From: Stenotrophomonas maltophilia
Lineage (GTDB): Bacteria > Pseudomonadota > Gammaproteobacteria > Xanthomonadales > Xanthomonadaceae
NCBI RefSeq assembly: GCF_003205835.1
Contig: NZ_CP029773.1
Coordinates: 1,582,501 to 1,646,500, forward strand
Direction of reading: 5' to 3'
DNA: 64,000 nt
The notes under the pieces are model-generated. The model did no database searches and had not been told where the DNA came from. It saw only the letters and a program-made list of their open reading frames with translations. This document shows positions 23,609 through 36,469 of the stretch, piece after piece. Both the position numbers and the translations under genes were made by a program. Within the stretch, counting starts at the first letter, position 1, and each line of letters starts with the position of its first letter.

Positions 23609-25498
23609 TCAGGCTTCCAGTGAAGCCAGGTCGCCCTTGGTCTCCAGCCAGCCCTTGCGGTCCGACGCACGCTTCTTGGCCAGCAGCATGTCCATCAGCG
23701 AGCTCGTCTGCTCGCGATCGTCCACGGTCAGCTGCACCAGGCGACGGGTATCCGGGTGGATGGTGGATTCACGCAGCTGCGGCGGATTCATCTCGCCCAG
23801 GCCCTTGAAGCGGGTGACGCTGATGGCGCCCTTGATCTTCTCGCGCTCGATCTTGTCCAGCATCGTGCGCTTCTCTTCCTCGTCCAGGGCGTAGAACACC
23901 TGCTTGCCCACGTCGATGCGGAACAGCGGCGGCATCGCCACGAACACGTGGCCGGCATCGACCAGCGCCGGGAAGTGCTTCAGGAACAGTGCGGTGAGCA
24001 GGGTGGCGATGTGCAGGCCGTCGGAGTCCGCGTCGGCCAGGATGATGACCTTGCCGTAGCGCAGGCCGCTGATGTCGTCCTTGCCGGGATCGCAACCGAT
24101 GGCGATGGCCAGGTTGTGCACTTCTTCCGAGGCCAGCACGCTGTTGGACGAGACTTCCCAGGTGTTCAGGATCTTGCCGCGCAACGGCATGATCGCCTGG
24201 AAATCCTTGTCGCGTGCCTGCTTGGCGCTGCCACCTGCCGAATCACCTTCCACCAGGAACAGCTCGGTGCGCGACAGGTCCTGGCTGATGCAGTCGGCCA
24301 GCTTGCCAGGCAGGGCCGGGCCCTGGGTCACCTTCTTGCGGACGACCAGCTTTTCGGTCTTCAGGCGCGCGCTGGCGCGCTCGATGGCGATCTGCGCGAT
24401 CTTCTCGCCCAGTTCCACGTTCTGGTTCAGCAGCAGGCTGAAGGCATCGTGGGCGGCGCCTTCAACGAAGCCGGCGGCCTGGCGCGAGGACAGGCGTTCC
24501 TTGGTCTGGCCACTGAACTGCGGGTCGGTCATCTTCAGCGACAGCACGAACGACACGCGGTCCCATACGTCTTCCGGGGCCAGCTTGACGCCACGCGGCA
24601 GCAGGTTGCGGAAGTCGCAGAACTCGCGCAGCGCCTCGGTCAGGCCGGTGCGCAGGCCGTTGACGTGGGTGCCATGCTGGGCGGTGGGGATCAGGTTGAC
24701 GTAGCTTTCCTGCACCAGCTCGCCTTCCGGCAGCCAGGCCACGGCCCAGTCCACGATCTCGGTGTCTTTCTTCAGGTTGCCGACGAACAGCTCGGCCGGC
24801 AACATCTCGCGATCGCCCAGCTCCAGCTTCAGGTAATCGCGCAGACCGTCTTCGTAGTACCAGGTATCGACTTCACCGGTGGCCTCGTCGGTCAGCTTCA
24901 CGGTCAGGCCCGGGCACAGCACGGCCTTGGCGCGCAGCAGGTGCTTGAGCGCGCGCACCGCGAACTTGGGCGTATCGAAGTACTTCGGGTCCGGCCAGAA
25001 GCGCACGCGGGTACCGGTGTTCTTCTTGCCGACGCTGCCGACCACTTCCAGCGGGGTGGCGCGGTCGCCGTTGCGGAAGGTGATGCGGTGCTCGGCACCT
25101 TCGCGCTTGATGTGCACCTCGACCAGGGTCGACAGCGCATTGACCACGCTGACGCCGACGCCGTGCAGGCCGCCGGAGAAGGTGTAGTTGTTGTTGCTGA
25201 ACTTGCCGCCCGCATGCAGGCGGGTGAGGATCAGCTCGACACCCGGGATCTTCTCTTCCGGGTGGATGTCCACCGGCATGCCGCGGCCGTCATCGCTGAC
25301 CTCCACGCTGCCGTCCTTGTACAGGGTGATCTCGATCGAGCGCGCATGGCCGGCGAGGGCCTCGTCCACCGAGTTGTCGATCACTTCCTGCGCCAGGTGG
25401 TTCGGGCGCGCGGTGTCGGTATACATGCCGGGACGGCGCTTGACCGGGTCAAGGCCGGACAGGACTTCAATATCGGCGGCGTTATAACGGGCGTTCAT
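23609..25498 (-). CDS. parE: DNA topoisomerase IV subunit B
   Basis: The 629-residue ATPase subunit powers chromosome decatenation with ParC. It has the GHKL ATPase motifs (EVIDNSVDEALAG, DDGRGMPVDIH, GGLHGVGVSVVNALS), the transducer domain and the TOPRIM domain (ELFLVEGDSAGGSAKQARD, PLRGKILN, DADSDGLHI). The length and the short TOPRIM without the GyrB insertion, together with the start NAADIEVLSGLDPVKRRPGMYTD, indicate ParE rather than GyrB. A longer frame runs upstream, but the ATG at 25498 is the family start. parC is not in the window. Confidence 0.95.
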   Translation of the reverse strand: MNARYNAADIEVLSGLDPVKRRPGMYTDTARPNHLAQEVIDNSVDEALAGHARSIEITLYKDGSVEVSDDGRGMPVDIHPEEKIPGVELILTRLHAGGKFSNNNYTFSGGLHGVGVSVVNALSTLVEVHIKREGAEHRITFRNGDRATPLEVVGSVGKKNTGTRVRFWPDPKYFDTPKFAVRALKHLLRAKAVLCPGLTVKLTDEATGEVDTWYYEDGLRDYLKLELGDREMLPAELFVGNLKKDTEIVDWAVAWLPEGELVQESYVNLIPTAQHGTHVNGLRTGLTEALREFCDFRNLLPRGVKLAPEDVWDRVSFVLSLKMTDPQFSGQTKERLSSRQAAGFVEGAAHDAFSLLLNQNVELGEKIAQIAIERASARLKTEKLVVRKKVTQGPALPGKLADCISQDLSRTELFLVEGDSAGGSAKQARDKDFQAIMPLRGKILNTWEVSSNSVLASEEVHNLAIAIGCDPGKDDISGLRYGKVIILADADSDGLHIATLLTALFLKHFPALVDAGHVFVAMPPLFRIDVGKQVFYALDEEEKRTMLDKIEREKIKGAISVTRFKGLGEMNPPQLRESTIHPDTRRLVQLTVDDREQTSSLMDMLLAKKRASDRKGWLETKGDLASLEA

Positions 25499-25670
25499 CT
25501 GTCTTCGAAAGCTTGGAGCGACGGGCAAGTGTGGGGTCTGGCACGGGATTTTGCACGCCTGCGGTTCAGTCTCGGCGACGCAGAGGGGGTAAAATGGCAG
25601 TCGCTGGAATCTGAACGCCGGCGACCCCCGTTGGGTCGAAACGTCCAAGCCATACCGCGAGGAGGACCTC

Positions 25671-25904
25671 ATGAAGAAGTTGCTGACCATTGCGATCCTG
25701 GCCGCTGCCGCCGTTGCAGTGCCGCTGGTGGTGGCGCAGAACGCCGGCCAGCCGGCCCCGCAGCAGGGTGACCAGGCCGACAAGGCGCAGGCCGAAGCCG
25801 ATGCCAAGGCCAAGCGCCGCGCGCAGGCCAATGCCGAAATGAAGGCGCAGGGCCAGCCGGCCCCGCAGAAGGAAGAAGAGGAAGAAGCGCGCAAGAAGCG
25901 CTGA
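25671..25904 (+). CDS. Small secreted Ala/Lys/Gln-rich protein
   Basis: A 77-residue protein with a clear signal peptide (MKKLLTIAILAAAAVAVPLVVAQ) and a short mature part that is low-complexity, helical and highly charged (QADKAQAEADAKAKRRAQANAEMKAQ, ending EEEEEARKKR). An AGGAGG ribosome site precedes the ATG. It is divergent from parE and has its own strong terminator. A periplasmic destination is likely; function unknown. Confidence 0.75.
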   Translation: MKKLLTIAILAAAAVAVPLVVAQNAGQPAPQQGDQADKAQAEADAKAKRRAQANAEMKAQGQPAPQKEEEEEARKKR

Positions 25905-27969
<2,065 letters not shown>

Positions 27970-27975
27970 CTTGTG

Positions 27976-27998
27976 ATGGGGGCCGCTGGCCCCCATCT
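27976..27998 (+). terminator. Hairpin between pyrG and kdsA
   Basis: ATGGGGGCC-GCT-GGCCCCCAT followed by only a short CTT. It could be a weak terminator or a processing hairpin. Confidence 0.5.
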
Positions 27999-28058
27999 TG
28001 CACGCTTCAACCCCCAGCGCACCGGCCCGGCCGGTGCCGCGGACAACAAGGAAACGCC

Positions 28059-28889
28059 ATGAAACTGTGTGGATTCGAGGTCGGGCTGGACCAGCCCCTG
28101 TTCCTGATCGCCGGCCCCTGCGTGATCGAGTCGATGCAGCTGCAGCTCGATACCGCCGGCAAGTTGAAGGAAGTCACCGACAAGCTCGGCGTCAACTTCA
28201 TCTTCAAGTCCAGCTTCGACAAGGCCAACCGCACCTCGGGCACCGCATTCCGTGGCCCGGGCATGGAAGAGGGCCTGAAGGTCCTGGCCGAGGTCAAGAA
28301 GCAGATCGGCGTGCCGGTGCTGACCGACGTCCACGAATACACCCCGATGGACGAAGTGGCCTCGGTGGTGGATGTGCTGCAGACCCCGGCGTTCCTGGTC
28401 CGCCAGACCGACTTCATCCGCAAGGTGTGCTCGGCCGGCAAGCCGGTCAACATCAAGAAGGGCCAGTTCCTGGCGCCGTGGGACATGAAGCCGGTCGTGG
28501 AGAAGGCCAAGGCCACCGGCAACGATCAGATCATGGTCTGCGAACGCGGTGCCAGCTTCGGCTACAACAACCTGGTCAGCGACATGCGCTCGCTGGCGGT
28601 GATGCGCGATACCGGTTGCCCGGTGGTGTTCGATGCCACCCATTCGGTGCAGCTGCCGGGCGGGCAGGGCACCAGTTCCGGTGGCCAGCGTGAGCACGTG
28701 CCGGTGCTGGCTCGTGCCGCCGTGGCGGTGGGCATCTCCGGCCTGTTCGCCGAGACCCATCCGGACCCGTCCAAGGCCCTGTCCGATGGCCCCAATGCGT
28801 GGCCGCTGGACCAGATGGAAGCGCTGCTCGAGACCCTGATGGAGCTCGACGCGGTGACCAAGAAGCACGGCTTCTCGCGCTTCGCGTGA
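28059..28889 (+). CDS. kdsA: 3-deoxy-8-phosphooctulonate synthase
   Basis: The 276-residue aldolase condenses phosphoenolpyruvate with arabinose 5-phosphate to give Kdo-8-phosphate for lipopolysaccharide. Family motifs: [79 protein letters not shown] and [12 protein letters not shown]. The length is typical. The stop overlaps the GTG start of the next small membrane gene. Confidence 0.97.
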   Translation: MKLCGFEVGLDQPLFLIAGPCVIESMQLQLDTAGKLKEVTDKLGVNFIFKSSFDKANRTSGTAFRGPGMEEGLKVLAEVKKQIGVPVLTDVHEYTPMDEVASVVDVLQTPAFLVRQTDFIRKVCSAGKPVNIKKGQFLAPWDMKPVVEKAKATGNDQIMVCERGASFGYNNLVSDMRSLAVMRDTGCPVVFDATHSVQLPGGQGTSSGGQREHVPVLARAAVAVGISGLFAETHPDPSKALSDGPNAWPLDQMEALLETLMELDAVTKKHGFSRFA

Positions 28890-29233
28890 GTCGTGACCCG
28901 TGGCTGGCGCTGGAAGCCCAGCGTCACCGCCGGCACTGGAAACAGTGGCCCTGGGGCCTGATCGCACTGGGCCTGGCCGTGCTGTTCACCGTGGGCATGT
29001 TTGGCCTGGTGCTGATCGGTGCCGCGTCGGTGCGCCCCCCGGGTGATGGCAGCAGCGCGCTCGATCTGCGCGCGTACTTCATTGCGCTGCTGGTCGCGGA
29101 GCTGCTCGGTGCGGTGGGCTCCGTCGCGGCCGCGGTGCTGGCCTGGCGGCTGAACCGCGGCAAGGTGACGGCTGGCCTGGCGATCATCCTGCTCTCGCTG
29201 TGGCTGGGTGCCCTGTTCTACGGATTGCTTTGA
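28886..29233 (+). CDS. Small membrane protein, paralogue 1
   Basis: A 115-residue protein starting with GTG at the kdsA stop (GTGA overlap). After a basic N-terminus comes [26 protein letters not shown], a first helix, then helices near 60-82 and 90-113. The [10 protein letters not shown] start is shared with the next gene, and both have a short R-P-P-G-D-G loop, so the two look like tandem paralogues. Function unknown. Confidence 0.7.
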   Translation: MSRDPWLALEAQRHRRHWKQWPWGLIALGLAVLFTVGMFGLVLIGAASVRPPGDGSSALDLRAYFIALLVAELLGAVGSVAAAVLAWRLNRGKVTAGLAIILLSLWLGALFYGLL

Positions 29234-29562
29234 TGAATACGACCACGTCGGCGCGTGGCTGGCCCTGGGGCCTGATCGCGCTGGGGCTGTCCGTGTTGAC
29301 CTGGATCGCCCTGGTGGTGGGCGTGCTGGCCTTCACGTCCGGTTTCCGGCCGCCAGGGGACGGAAACAACGGCGTGCAGGAAACGCAGTGGTGGCTGCTG
29401 GGCGCGCTGGTCACGATGGTGCTGTCCTTCCTGGGCAGCCCGGTGGCGATGGTGCTGGCCTGGCGACGGCGGCGTGGCCCCATCCTGGCAGCGGTTGCCG
29501 GTGCATTGCTGGTGATGCTGGTGTCGATGGTCCTGATCGTGATCGGGTCCAGCTGGGGCTGA
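29233..29562 (+). CDS. Small membrane protein, paralogue 2
   Basis: The 109-residue protein starts one base inside the stop of the previous gene. It repeats the pattern: [27 protein letters not shown], then FRPPGDG, then two further helices (WWLLGALVTMVLSFLG and LAAVAGALLVMLVSMVLIVIG). It probably arose by duplication of its neighbour. No family is recognised. Confidence 0.7.
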   Translation: MNTTTSARGWPWGLIALGLSVLTWIALVVGVLAFTSGFRPPGDGNNGVQETQWWLLGALVTMVLSFLGSPVAMVLAWRRRRGPILAAVAGALLVMLVSMVLIVIGSSWG

Positions 29563-30951
<1,389 letters not shown>

Positions 30952-30955
30952 GCCG

Positions 30956-31309
30956 ATGCGCGACTGGCGCTGGATGCTGCTGGTGCTGGCCCTGCTGCTG
31001 GGCTGGCTGCAGTACCGCTTCTGGTTCGGTCCGGGCAACTCGGGTGAAGTGATGATGCTCGAAGCCCAGGTCGCCAACCAGGAGCGGGACAATGAGGGTC
31101 TGCAGCAGCGCAACGACGCGCTCGCTGCCGAAGTGAAGGACCTCAAGGAAGGCCAGTCCGCCATCGAGGAACGCGCGCGCAGCGAGCTGGGCATGATCAA
31201 GCCCGGCGAGAAGTTCTACCGCGTGGTCGAGGATGCGCCGGTCCGTCCGGTGCAGCCTGCCGCAGGCGTCAATGCCCAGGCCGGCGAACACCCGGCAGAC
31301 GTGCCATGA
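30956..31309 (+). CDS. ftsB: Cell division protein FtsB
   Basis: The 117-residue bitopic protein has one N-terminal membrane helix (about 6-22, [20 protein letters not shown]) followed by a coiled coil ([41 protein letters not shown]) and the E-R-A-R[13 protein letters not shown] motif that closes FtsB. It forms the FtsQBL divisome complex. The C-terminal tail is Pro/Ala-rich and a little longer than in E. coli. It overlaps ispD by ATGA. Confidence 0.93.
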   Translation: MRDWRWMLLVLALLLGWLQYRFWFGPGNSGEVMMLEAQVANQERDNEGLQQRNDALAAEVKDLKEGQSAIEERARSELGMIKPGEKFYRVVEDAPVRPVQPAAGVNAQAGEHPADVP

Positions 31310-32004
31310 GCGCGGCGATCTGGGTCGTTGTTCCGGCCGCTGGCCGCGGCACCCGCTTCGGTGCGCCGCTGCCCAAGCAGTACCTGCAGGCCGGCGGGCA
31401 GATCCTGCTCGCCCACACGTTGGACGCGCTGCTGGCGCACCCGGCCGTGGCCGGGGCGATGGTGGTGATCGGCCAGGACGACGCCGACTGGCCGGGCTGG
31501 GGTGAGTGGGCCGGCAAGCCGGTGCTGACCTGCATCGGCGGCGCGACCCGTGCCGCCTCGGTGCTGGCCGGGCTGCAGGCGCTGCCGGACTCGGTGCGCG
31601 CCGACGAATTCGTGCTGGTCCACGATGCCGCGCGACCGAACCTGTCGCTGGCCGATCTCGGCCGCCTGCTTGAAGTCGGCCGTGCCGATCCGGTCGGGGC
31701 GATCCTGGCCGCACCGGTGCGCGACACCCTCAAGCGTGCCGGCGACGATGGTGGCATCGATGGGACCGAGCCGCGCGAGCGCCTGTGGCGTGCACTGACG
31801 CCGCAGCTGTTCCGCCGTCACCAGCTCAGCCGCGCGCTGGCCGAAGCCGCGGCCGCCGGTGTTGACGTCACCGACGAGGCCATGGCCATGGAGCGCCAGG
31901 GCCAGCGCCCGCTGCTGGTGGAAGGCAGCGAGGACAACTTCAAGGTCACCACCCCGGCCGATCTGGACCGGTTCGAATTCGTACTTTCCCGCCGCGCCGG
32001 CTGA
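31306..32004 (+). CDS. ispD: 2-C-methyl-D-erythritol 4-phosphate cytidylyltransferase
   Basis: The 232-residue enzyme adds CMP to methylerythritol phosphate in the non-mevalonate isoprenoid route. The N-terminus [24 protein letters not shown] holds the nucleotide-binding loop. [26 protein letters not shown] and [21 protein letters not shown] are the other family motifs. It overlaps ftsB and is followed by ispF, so two steps of the pathway are made together. Confidence 0.96.
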   Translation: MSAAIWVVVPAAGRGTRFGAPLPKQYLQAGGQILLAHTLDALLAHPAVAGAMVVIGQDDADWPGWGEWAGKPVLTCIGGATRAASVLAGLQALPDSVRADEFVLVHDAARPNLSLADLGRLLEVGRADPVGAILAAPVRDTLKRAGDDGGIDGTEPRERLWRALTPQLFRRHQLSRALAEAAAAGVDVTDEAMAMERQGQRPLLVEGSEDNFKVTTPADLDRFEFVLSRRAG

Positions 32005-32038
32005 CCGTCCGCGCGGCCCTGTTGCAAGGGTTGCATCC

Positions 32039-32536
32039 ATGAGCACCGCACCGTTCCCGCCCGTCCGCATCGGCCAGGGCTACGACGTCCATGCCTTCGG
32101 TGAAGGCGACCACATCATGCTTGGCGGCGTGAACGTGCCGCACAGCTGCGGCGTGCTCGCGCACAGCGATGGCGACGTGATCCTCCACGCCCTGTGTGAT
32201 GCCATGCTCGGCGCGTTGGCGCTGGGCGATATCGGCCAGCATTTCCCGCCGAGTGACGACCGCTGGAAGGGCGCCGACAGCAGCGATTTCGTGCGTCACT
32301 GTGACAGCCTGCTGCGTGAGCGCGGTTGGCGTGTCGGCAACACCGACATCACCGTGATCTGTGAGCGTCCGAAGGTCGGCCCGCATGCGCTGGCCATGCG
32401 TGAGCGCATCGGCGGGCTGCTGCAGCTGCCGCTGGACGCGGTCAGCGTCAAGGCCACCACGTCGGAGAAGCTGGGCTTCACCGGCCGCGGTGAGGGCATC
32501 GCCGCACAGGCGGTGGTACTGCTGGTGGCGGCATGA
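32039..32536 (+). CDS. ispF: 2-C-methyl-D-erythritol 2,4-cyclodiphosphate synthase
   Basis: The 165-residue trimeric enzyme forms the cyclic diphosphate in the MEP pathway. It shows [25 protein letters not shown] with the metal-binding Asp and His, [32 protein letters not shown], and [23 protein letters not shown] near the end. The ATG at 32039 follows the ispD stop by 34 bp. The stop overlaps truD as ATGA. Confidence 0.96.
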   Translation: MSTAPFPPVRIGQGYDVHAFGEGDHIMLGGVNVPHSCGVLAHSDGDVILHALCDAMLGALALGDIGQHFPPSDDRWKGADSSDFVRHCDSLLRERGWRVGNTDITVICERPKVGPHALAMRERIGGLLQLPLDAVSVKATTSEKLGFTGRGEGIAAQAVVLLVAA

Positions 32537-33564
32537 TCCCGCTGCCGTTGGCGTTTGGTGCGCCGTTGTTGACGGCGCGTATCCGCACCACGCCGGACGA
32601 TTTCCAGGTTGACGAACTGCCGGCCTTCGAGGCCACCGGTGAAGGCGAACACCTGCTGCTGCACATCCGCAAGCGCGGCGCCAACACCGTGCATGTGGCC
32701 AAGCTGCTGGCCAAGTGGGCCGGTCTGCCGGAAATGGCGGTGAGCTACGCCGGGATGAAAGACCGCCACGCGGTCACCACCCAGCGTTTCAGCGTGCACC
32801 TGCCCAAGCGCATTGCGCCGGACCTGGCCGAGCTGGCCAGTGACGAGATCGAAGTGCTCGAAGCCACCTGGCACAACCGCAAGCTGCAGCGTGGCGCACT
32901 GGCCGGCAACCGCTTCAAGCTGGTGCTGCGCGAGGTGCAGGGTGATGCTGCAGCGATCAGTGAGCGCCTGCAGCAGATTGCCGAGCGCGGCCTGCCGAAC
33001 TGGTTCGGCGAACAGCGCTTTGGCCGCGACGGCGGCAACGTGCCGGCGGCATTGGCGATGTTCGGTGGCCGCCGCATGCGCAAGGACCAGCGTTCGCTGC
33101 TGCTGTCAGCCGCCCGTTCGGCGCTGTTCAACCGCGTGCTGGCCGCGCGCGTGGAGCAGGGCAACTGGGATCAGCCGCTCGATGGCGAAGTGTGGATGCT
33201 CGATGGCAGCCGCAGCGTGTTCGGACCCGAGCCGTACACCGACGTGTTGGCCGAGCGACTGGCGCGTTTCGACATCCATCCCAGCGCGCCGTTGTGGGGC
33301 GAAGGCGAGCTGCGCAGCACCGATGCGGCGCGCGAGCTGGAACTGGCCGCGCTGGACGACGAGGAATCGAAGGCGCTGCGGGCCGGCCTGGAAGACGCGC
33401 GCCTGAAGCAGGAGCGCCGCGCGCTGCGCCTGCGTCCGGCGCTGCTGCAGCACCAGTGGCTGGCCGACGACGTGCTGGAACTGTCGTTCGCACTGCCGCC
33501 GGGCTGCTACGCCACCGCCGTGCTGCACGAGCTCGGCCCGGTCGAAGACGCCTCTCAGGCCTGA
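32533..33564 (+). CDS. truD: tRNA pseudouridine(13) synthase
   Basis: The 343-residue enzyme makes pseudouridine at position 13 of tRNA-Glu. It has [31 protein letters not shown], the catalytic Asp in [35 protein letters not shown] and [17 protein letters not shown]. Length and order fit TruD. It ends the isoprenoid cluster. A perfect inverted repeat fills the gap to the convergent smr gene. Confidence 0.95.
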   Translation: MIPLPLAFGAPLLTARIRTTPDDFQVDELPAFEATGEGEHLLLHIRKRGANTVHVAKLLAKWAGLPEMAVSYAGMKDRHAVTTQRFSVHLPKRIAPDLAELASDEIEVLEATWHNRKLQRGALAGNRFKLVLREVQGDAAAISERLQQIAERGLPNWFGEQRFGRDGGNVPAALAMFGGRRMRKDQRSLLLSAARSALFNRVLAARVEQGNWDQPLDGEVWMLDGSRSVFGPEPYTDVLAERLARFDIHPSAPLWGEGELRSTDAARELELAALDDEESKALRAGLEDARLKQERRALRLRPALLQHQWLADDVLELSFALPPGCYATAVLHELGPVEDASQA

Positions 33565-33568
33565 CAGG

Positions 33569-33633
33569 AAAAGGGGACGGAGGGAATTAAGTCGTTTGTG
33601 CCACAAACGACTTAATTCCCTCCGTCCCCTTTT
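33569..33633. terminator. Perfect 32-bp inverted repeat, bidirectional terminator
   Basis: Arms at 33569-33600 and 33602-33633 are exact reverse complements around a single C. The outer ends are AAAAGGGG and CCCCTTTT, so the element has a U run when read in either direction. It sits exactly between the truD stop and the smr stop. Confidence 0.85.
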
Positions 33634-34173
33634 TCATCTGCGCGCCAGCAGCACCAGCATCGCGCCGGTACCGCCTTGTCCGGTCGGTGCCGAGTGAAAT
33701 GCCAGCACGTCGTTGCGCAGCCGCAGCAGGCGATCGACCAGGTTCTTCAGCACCGGCGCACCGCCATCGGACTGCAATCCCTTGCCATGGATGATGCGCA
33801 CGCAGCCATAGTCGTGTGCATGTGCCTCCAGCAGGAACTGGCGCAGCAGCGTCTCGGCCTGCGCAGCGGTGGCGCCGTGCAGGTCCAGCTCGTCCTGCAC
33901 CGAGTACTGGCCACGCTTGAGGCGCTGGAACAGGCGTGGTGGCAGATTGTCTCGGCGATAGCTGGCTACGTCACCGGCTTCCAGCGGCGTACTGTCGCGC
34001 AGCAGCCGGGCGAATTCGCCGGCGGCTTCGGCCTCGTCACGTTCGGCCATGCGCGCGCGCGGCTTCGGCCGGGGTGCGGCAGGCGCCGGCTCGGCGTCCT
34101 TGCGCAGTGGCGTCACTTCGCCGATCGCCGCACGGAACAATGCGGCCGGATCTTCGTCTTCAGGGTGCGACAT
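33634..34173 (-). CDS. Smr-domain protein
   Basis: The 179-residue protein has a charged N-terminal region (EVTPLRKDAEPAPAAPRPKPRARM) and a C-terminal Smr domain: ELDLHGATAAQAETLLRQFLLEAHAHDYGCVRIIHGKGLQSDGGAPVLKNLVDRLL, ending LVLLARR. The LDLHG and HGKG motifs are the hallmarks. Stand-alone Smr proteins are nucleic-acid endonucleases in some cases; the substrate here is unknown. The start at 34173 precedes the family sequence SHPEDEDPAALFRAAIGEVTPL. The gene is divergent from surE. Confidence 0.88.
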   Translation of the reverse strand: MSHPEDEDPAALFRAAIGEVTPLRKDAEPAPAAPRPKPRARMAERDEAEAAGEFARLLRDSTPLEAGDVASYRRDNLPPRLFQRLKRGQYSVQDELDLHGATAAQAETLLRQFLLEAHAHDYGCVRIIHGKGLQSDGGAPVLKNLVDRLLRLRNDVLAFHSAPTGQGGTGAMLVLLARR

Positions 34174-34382
34174 GCGCACAGGGTAAACCGCCGGCGCAGG
34201 TCTGCCTATGACGGTTCGATGTCGGTCATGACCGCCGACAGGGTAGGACCGGCGGCTCGCATGCGGCACAATAGACGATGCCCTTGCAGGGTCGACGGCT
34301 TCCGCAGGGGAGTACGACGGTCCCGCCCACACTGCACGGTGACGGAATCGAATTCTTGGAAAATCAAGCGGTTAAATCGAAG

Positions 34383-35162
34383 ATGCGAATCCTGGTCAGT
34401 AACGACGATGGCGTCGACGCCGCAGGCATCCGGATGCTTGCCTCGGTGCTGCGCGAGGCCGGCCACGAAGTGACGGTGGTCGCCCCCGACCGTGACCGCT
34501 CCGGTGCCAGCAACTCTCTGACCCTGGACCTGCCGATCCGCCTCAAGCGCATCGACCATTACACCGTTTCGGTGGCCGGTACCCCGACCGACTGCGTGCA
34601 TCTGGCGCTGACCGGGCTGCTCGAGTTCGAGCCTGACATTGTCGTGTCCGGCATCAACAATGCCGCCAATCTGGGTGATGACGTGATCTACTCCGGCACC
34701 GTTTCGGCGGCGATGGAAGGCCGCTTCCTTGGCCTGCCGGCGGTGGCGGTTTCGCTGGTCAGCCGCAACCACGATCCGAAGCACTTCGAGACCGCCGCGC
34801 GCGCCGCAGTCGAGATCGTCGCCCGGCTCAAGGCCGACCCGCTGCCGGCCGACACCATCCTCAACGTCAACGTGCCGGACCTGCCGTGGAGCGAGGTCAA
34901 GGGCTTCGAGGTCACCCGCCTCGGCAACCGTCACCGTGCCGAAGGCTGCATCGCGCAGAAGGATCCGCGTGGCAACGAGGTGTACTGGATCGGCCCGGCC
35001 GGCCGTGAGCAGGACTCCGGCCCCGGCACCGATTTCCATGCAGTGCGCACCGGCCACATCTCGATCACCCCGATCCAGGTCGACCTGACCCGCTATCAGG
35101 CGCTGGAGAAGGTGGCCAGCTGGGTGGGCGGCCTCAGCGCCGCGCTGGACCGGCCGGCATGA
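34383..35162 (+). CDS. surE: 5'-nucleotidase / survival protein SurE
   Basis: The 259-residue phosphatase acts on nucleoside monophosphates. It starts [19 protein letters not shown] with the metal-binding Asp pair, then [27 protein letters not shown] and [26 protein letters not shown], all SurE motifs. The ATG at 34383 is the family start, although the frame is open further up. The stop overlaps pcm as ATGA, the usual surE-pcm pairing. Confidence 0.96.
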   Translation: MRILVSNDDGVDAAGIRMLASVLREAGHEVTVVAPDRDRSGASNSLTLDLPIRLKRIDHYTVSVAGTPTDCVHLALTGLLEFEPDIVVSGINNAANLGDDVIYSGTVSAAMEGRFLGLPAVAVSLVSRNHDPKHFETAARAAVEIVARLKADPLPADTILNVNVPDLPWSEVKGFEVTRLGNRHRAEGCIAQKDPRGNEVYWIGPAGREQDSGPGTDFHAVRTGHISITPIQVDLTRYQALEKVASWVGGLSAALDRPA

Positions 35163-35836
35163 GTCCGCGCCTGCGCCTGCAGCCGGAAGCCGTTGGTATC
35201 GGCATGACCTCGCAGCGCGTGCGCGACCGTCTGGTCGACCGCCTGCGCGAAGCGGGCATTGCCGACGAATCCACCTTGAACGCGATCCGGGTGGTGCCGC
35301 GCCATCTGTTCATCGACGAGGCACTGGCCTCGCGTGCGTATGAAGACACCGCGCTGCCGATCGGCCACGGCCAGACCATCTCGCAGCCCTGGGTGGTCGC
35401 GCGGATGACCGAGGCCGTTCTCCAGGTGGCGCCGAAACGGGTGCTGGAAGTGGGCACCGGCTCCGGCTACCAGGCCGCCATCCTTGGTGCGCTGGGCCTG
35501 GAGGTCTACACCGTGGAGCGCATCGGCGATCTGCTGCGGCAGGCGCGCAAGCGCTTCCGCGCGCTGGGCATGAACATCCGCACCAAGCATGACGATGGTC
35601 GCGTTGGTTGGGCCGAGCACGGTCCGTTCGATGCCATCGTGGTCACTGCAGCGGCGCCGGCGCTGGTCGATGTGCTGATCGAGCAGCTTGCCGAAGGCGG
35701 TCGCCTGGTGGCTCCGGTCGGCGGCCCCAGCGCGCAGTCGCTGGTACAGCTGGATCGCAAGGCTGACGGCAGCATCGAACAACACGTGCTGGCGCCGGTC
35801 ACCTTCGTACCGCTGCTGTCTGGCATGCTCGACTAA
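35159..35836 (+). CDS. pcm: Protein-L-isoaspartate O-methyltransferase
   Basis: The 225-residue methyltransferase repairs isoaspartyl residues with S-adenosylmethionine. It has [38 protein letters not shown], the SAM-binding motif [72 protein letters not shown] and [13 protein letters not shown]. It is translationally coupled to surE. Confidence 0.96.
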   Translation: MSPRLRLQPEAVGIGMTSQRVRDRLVDRLREAGIADESTLNAIRVVPRHLFIDEALASRAYEDTALPIGHGQTISQPWVVARMTEAVLQVAPKRVLEVGTGSGYQAAILGALGLEVYTVERIGDLLRQARKRFRALGMNIRTKHDDGRVGWAEHGPFDAIVVTAAAPALVDVLIEQLAEGGRLVAPVGGPSAQSLVQLDRKADGSIEQHVLAPVTFVPLLSGMLD

Positions 35837-35854
35837 TCCACGGAGCAGGGTTGC

Positions 35855-36469
35855 ATGAAGATTTTCGGGCCGCTGTACGAGCGGGCGATGAAGTGGGCCG
35901 CGCACGAGCGCGCGCCAACCTACCTGACGGTGCTGAGCTTCTTCGAGGCGATCATCTTTCCGGTGATGCCGGAAGTGATGCTGGCACCGATGTGCGTGGC
36001 CCAGCCCAAGCGTGGCTGGTGGTTTGCCACCCTCAGCCTGGCCGGCTCGATGGCCGGCGCGCTGATCGGCTATGCGTTGGGCCATTTCGCCTTCGAGGCG
36101 ATCAAGCCGCTGTTCGAGGCGCTGGGCATGCTTCCGGCCATCGAGCAGGGGATCACCACCGTGCAGGCGAAGATGGCCGAGTCGCCGTGGGCGGTGTTCA
36201 CCTTCCTGGTGCTGGGCGGCTTCATGCCGATCCCGATGAAGGTCTTCACGTGGGCATCGGGTATCGTCGGCGTACCGATGCCGCAGTACCTGCTGAGCAT
36301 GCTGATCGGTCGCGGCAAGCGCGTGTTCGTGCTGGCCGCGGTCATCCGTATCGGTGGTGCGCGTGCCGAAGCGGCGCTGCGTCGCTGGATTGAACCGCTG
36401 GGCTGGATCGCCACCGCATTGGTGGTGGTGCTGATCGCCTGGCTTGTATGGAGGTCGAAGTTCGCATGA
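35855..36469 (+). CDS. YqaA-type DedA/VTT-family membrane protein
   Basis: The 204-residue inner-membrane protein belongs to the SNARE-associated/VTT (DedA-like) group, YqaA branch. Seen are FFEAIIFPVMPEVMLAPM, a Gly-rich helix with SLAGSMAGALIGYALGHFAFEAI, FTFLVLGGFMPIPMKVFTWASGIVG and a C-terminal helix. Distant relatives are lipid scramblases or flippases for undecaprenyl phosphate; its own substrate is not known. It lies between pcm and nlpD and overlaps nlpD by ATGA, an arrangement seen in xanthomonads. Confidence 0.85.
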   Translation: MKIFGPLYERAMKWAAHERAPTYLTVLSFFEAIIFPVMPEVMLAPMCVAQPKRGWWFATLSLAGSMAGALIGYALGHFAFEAIKPLFEALGMLPAIEQGITTVQAKMAESPWAVFTFLVLGGFMPIPMKVFTWASGIVGVPMPQYLLSMLIGRGKRVFVLAAVIRIGGARAEAALRRWIEPLGWIATALVVVLIAWLVWRSKFA

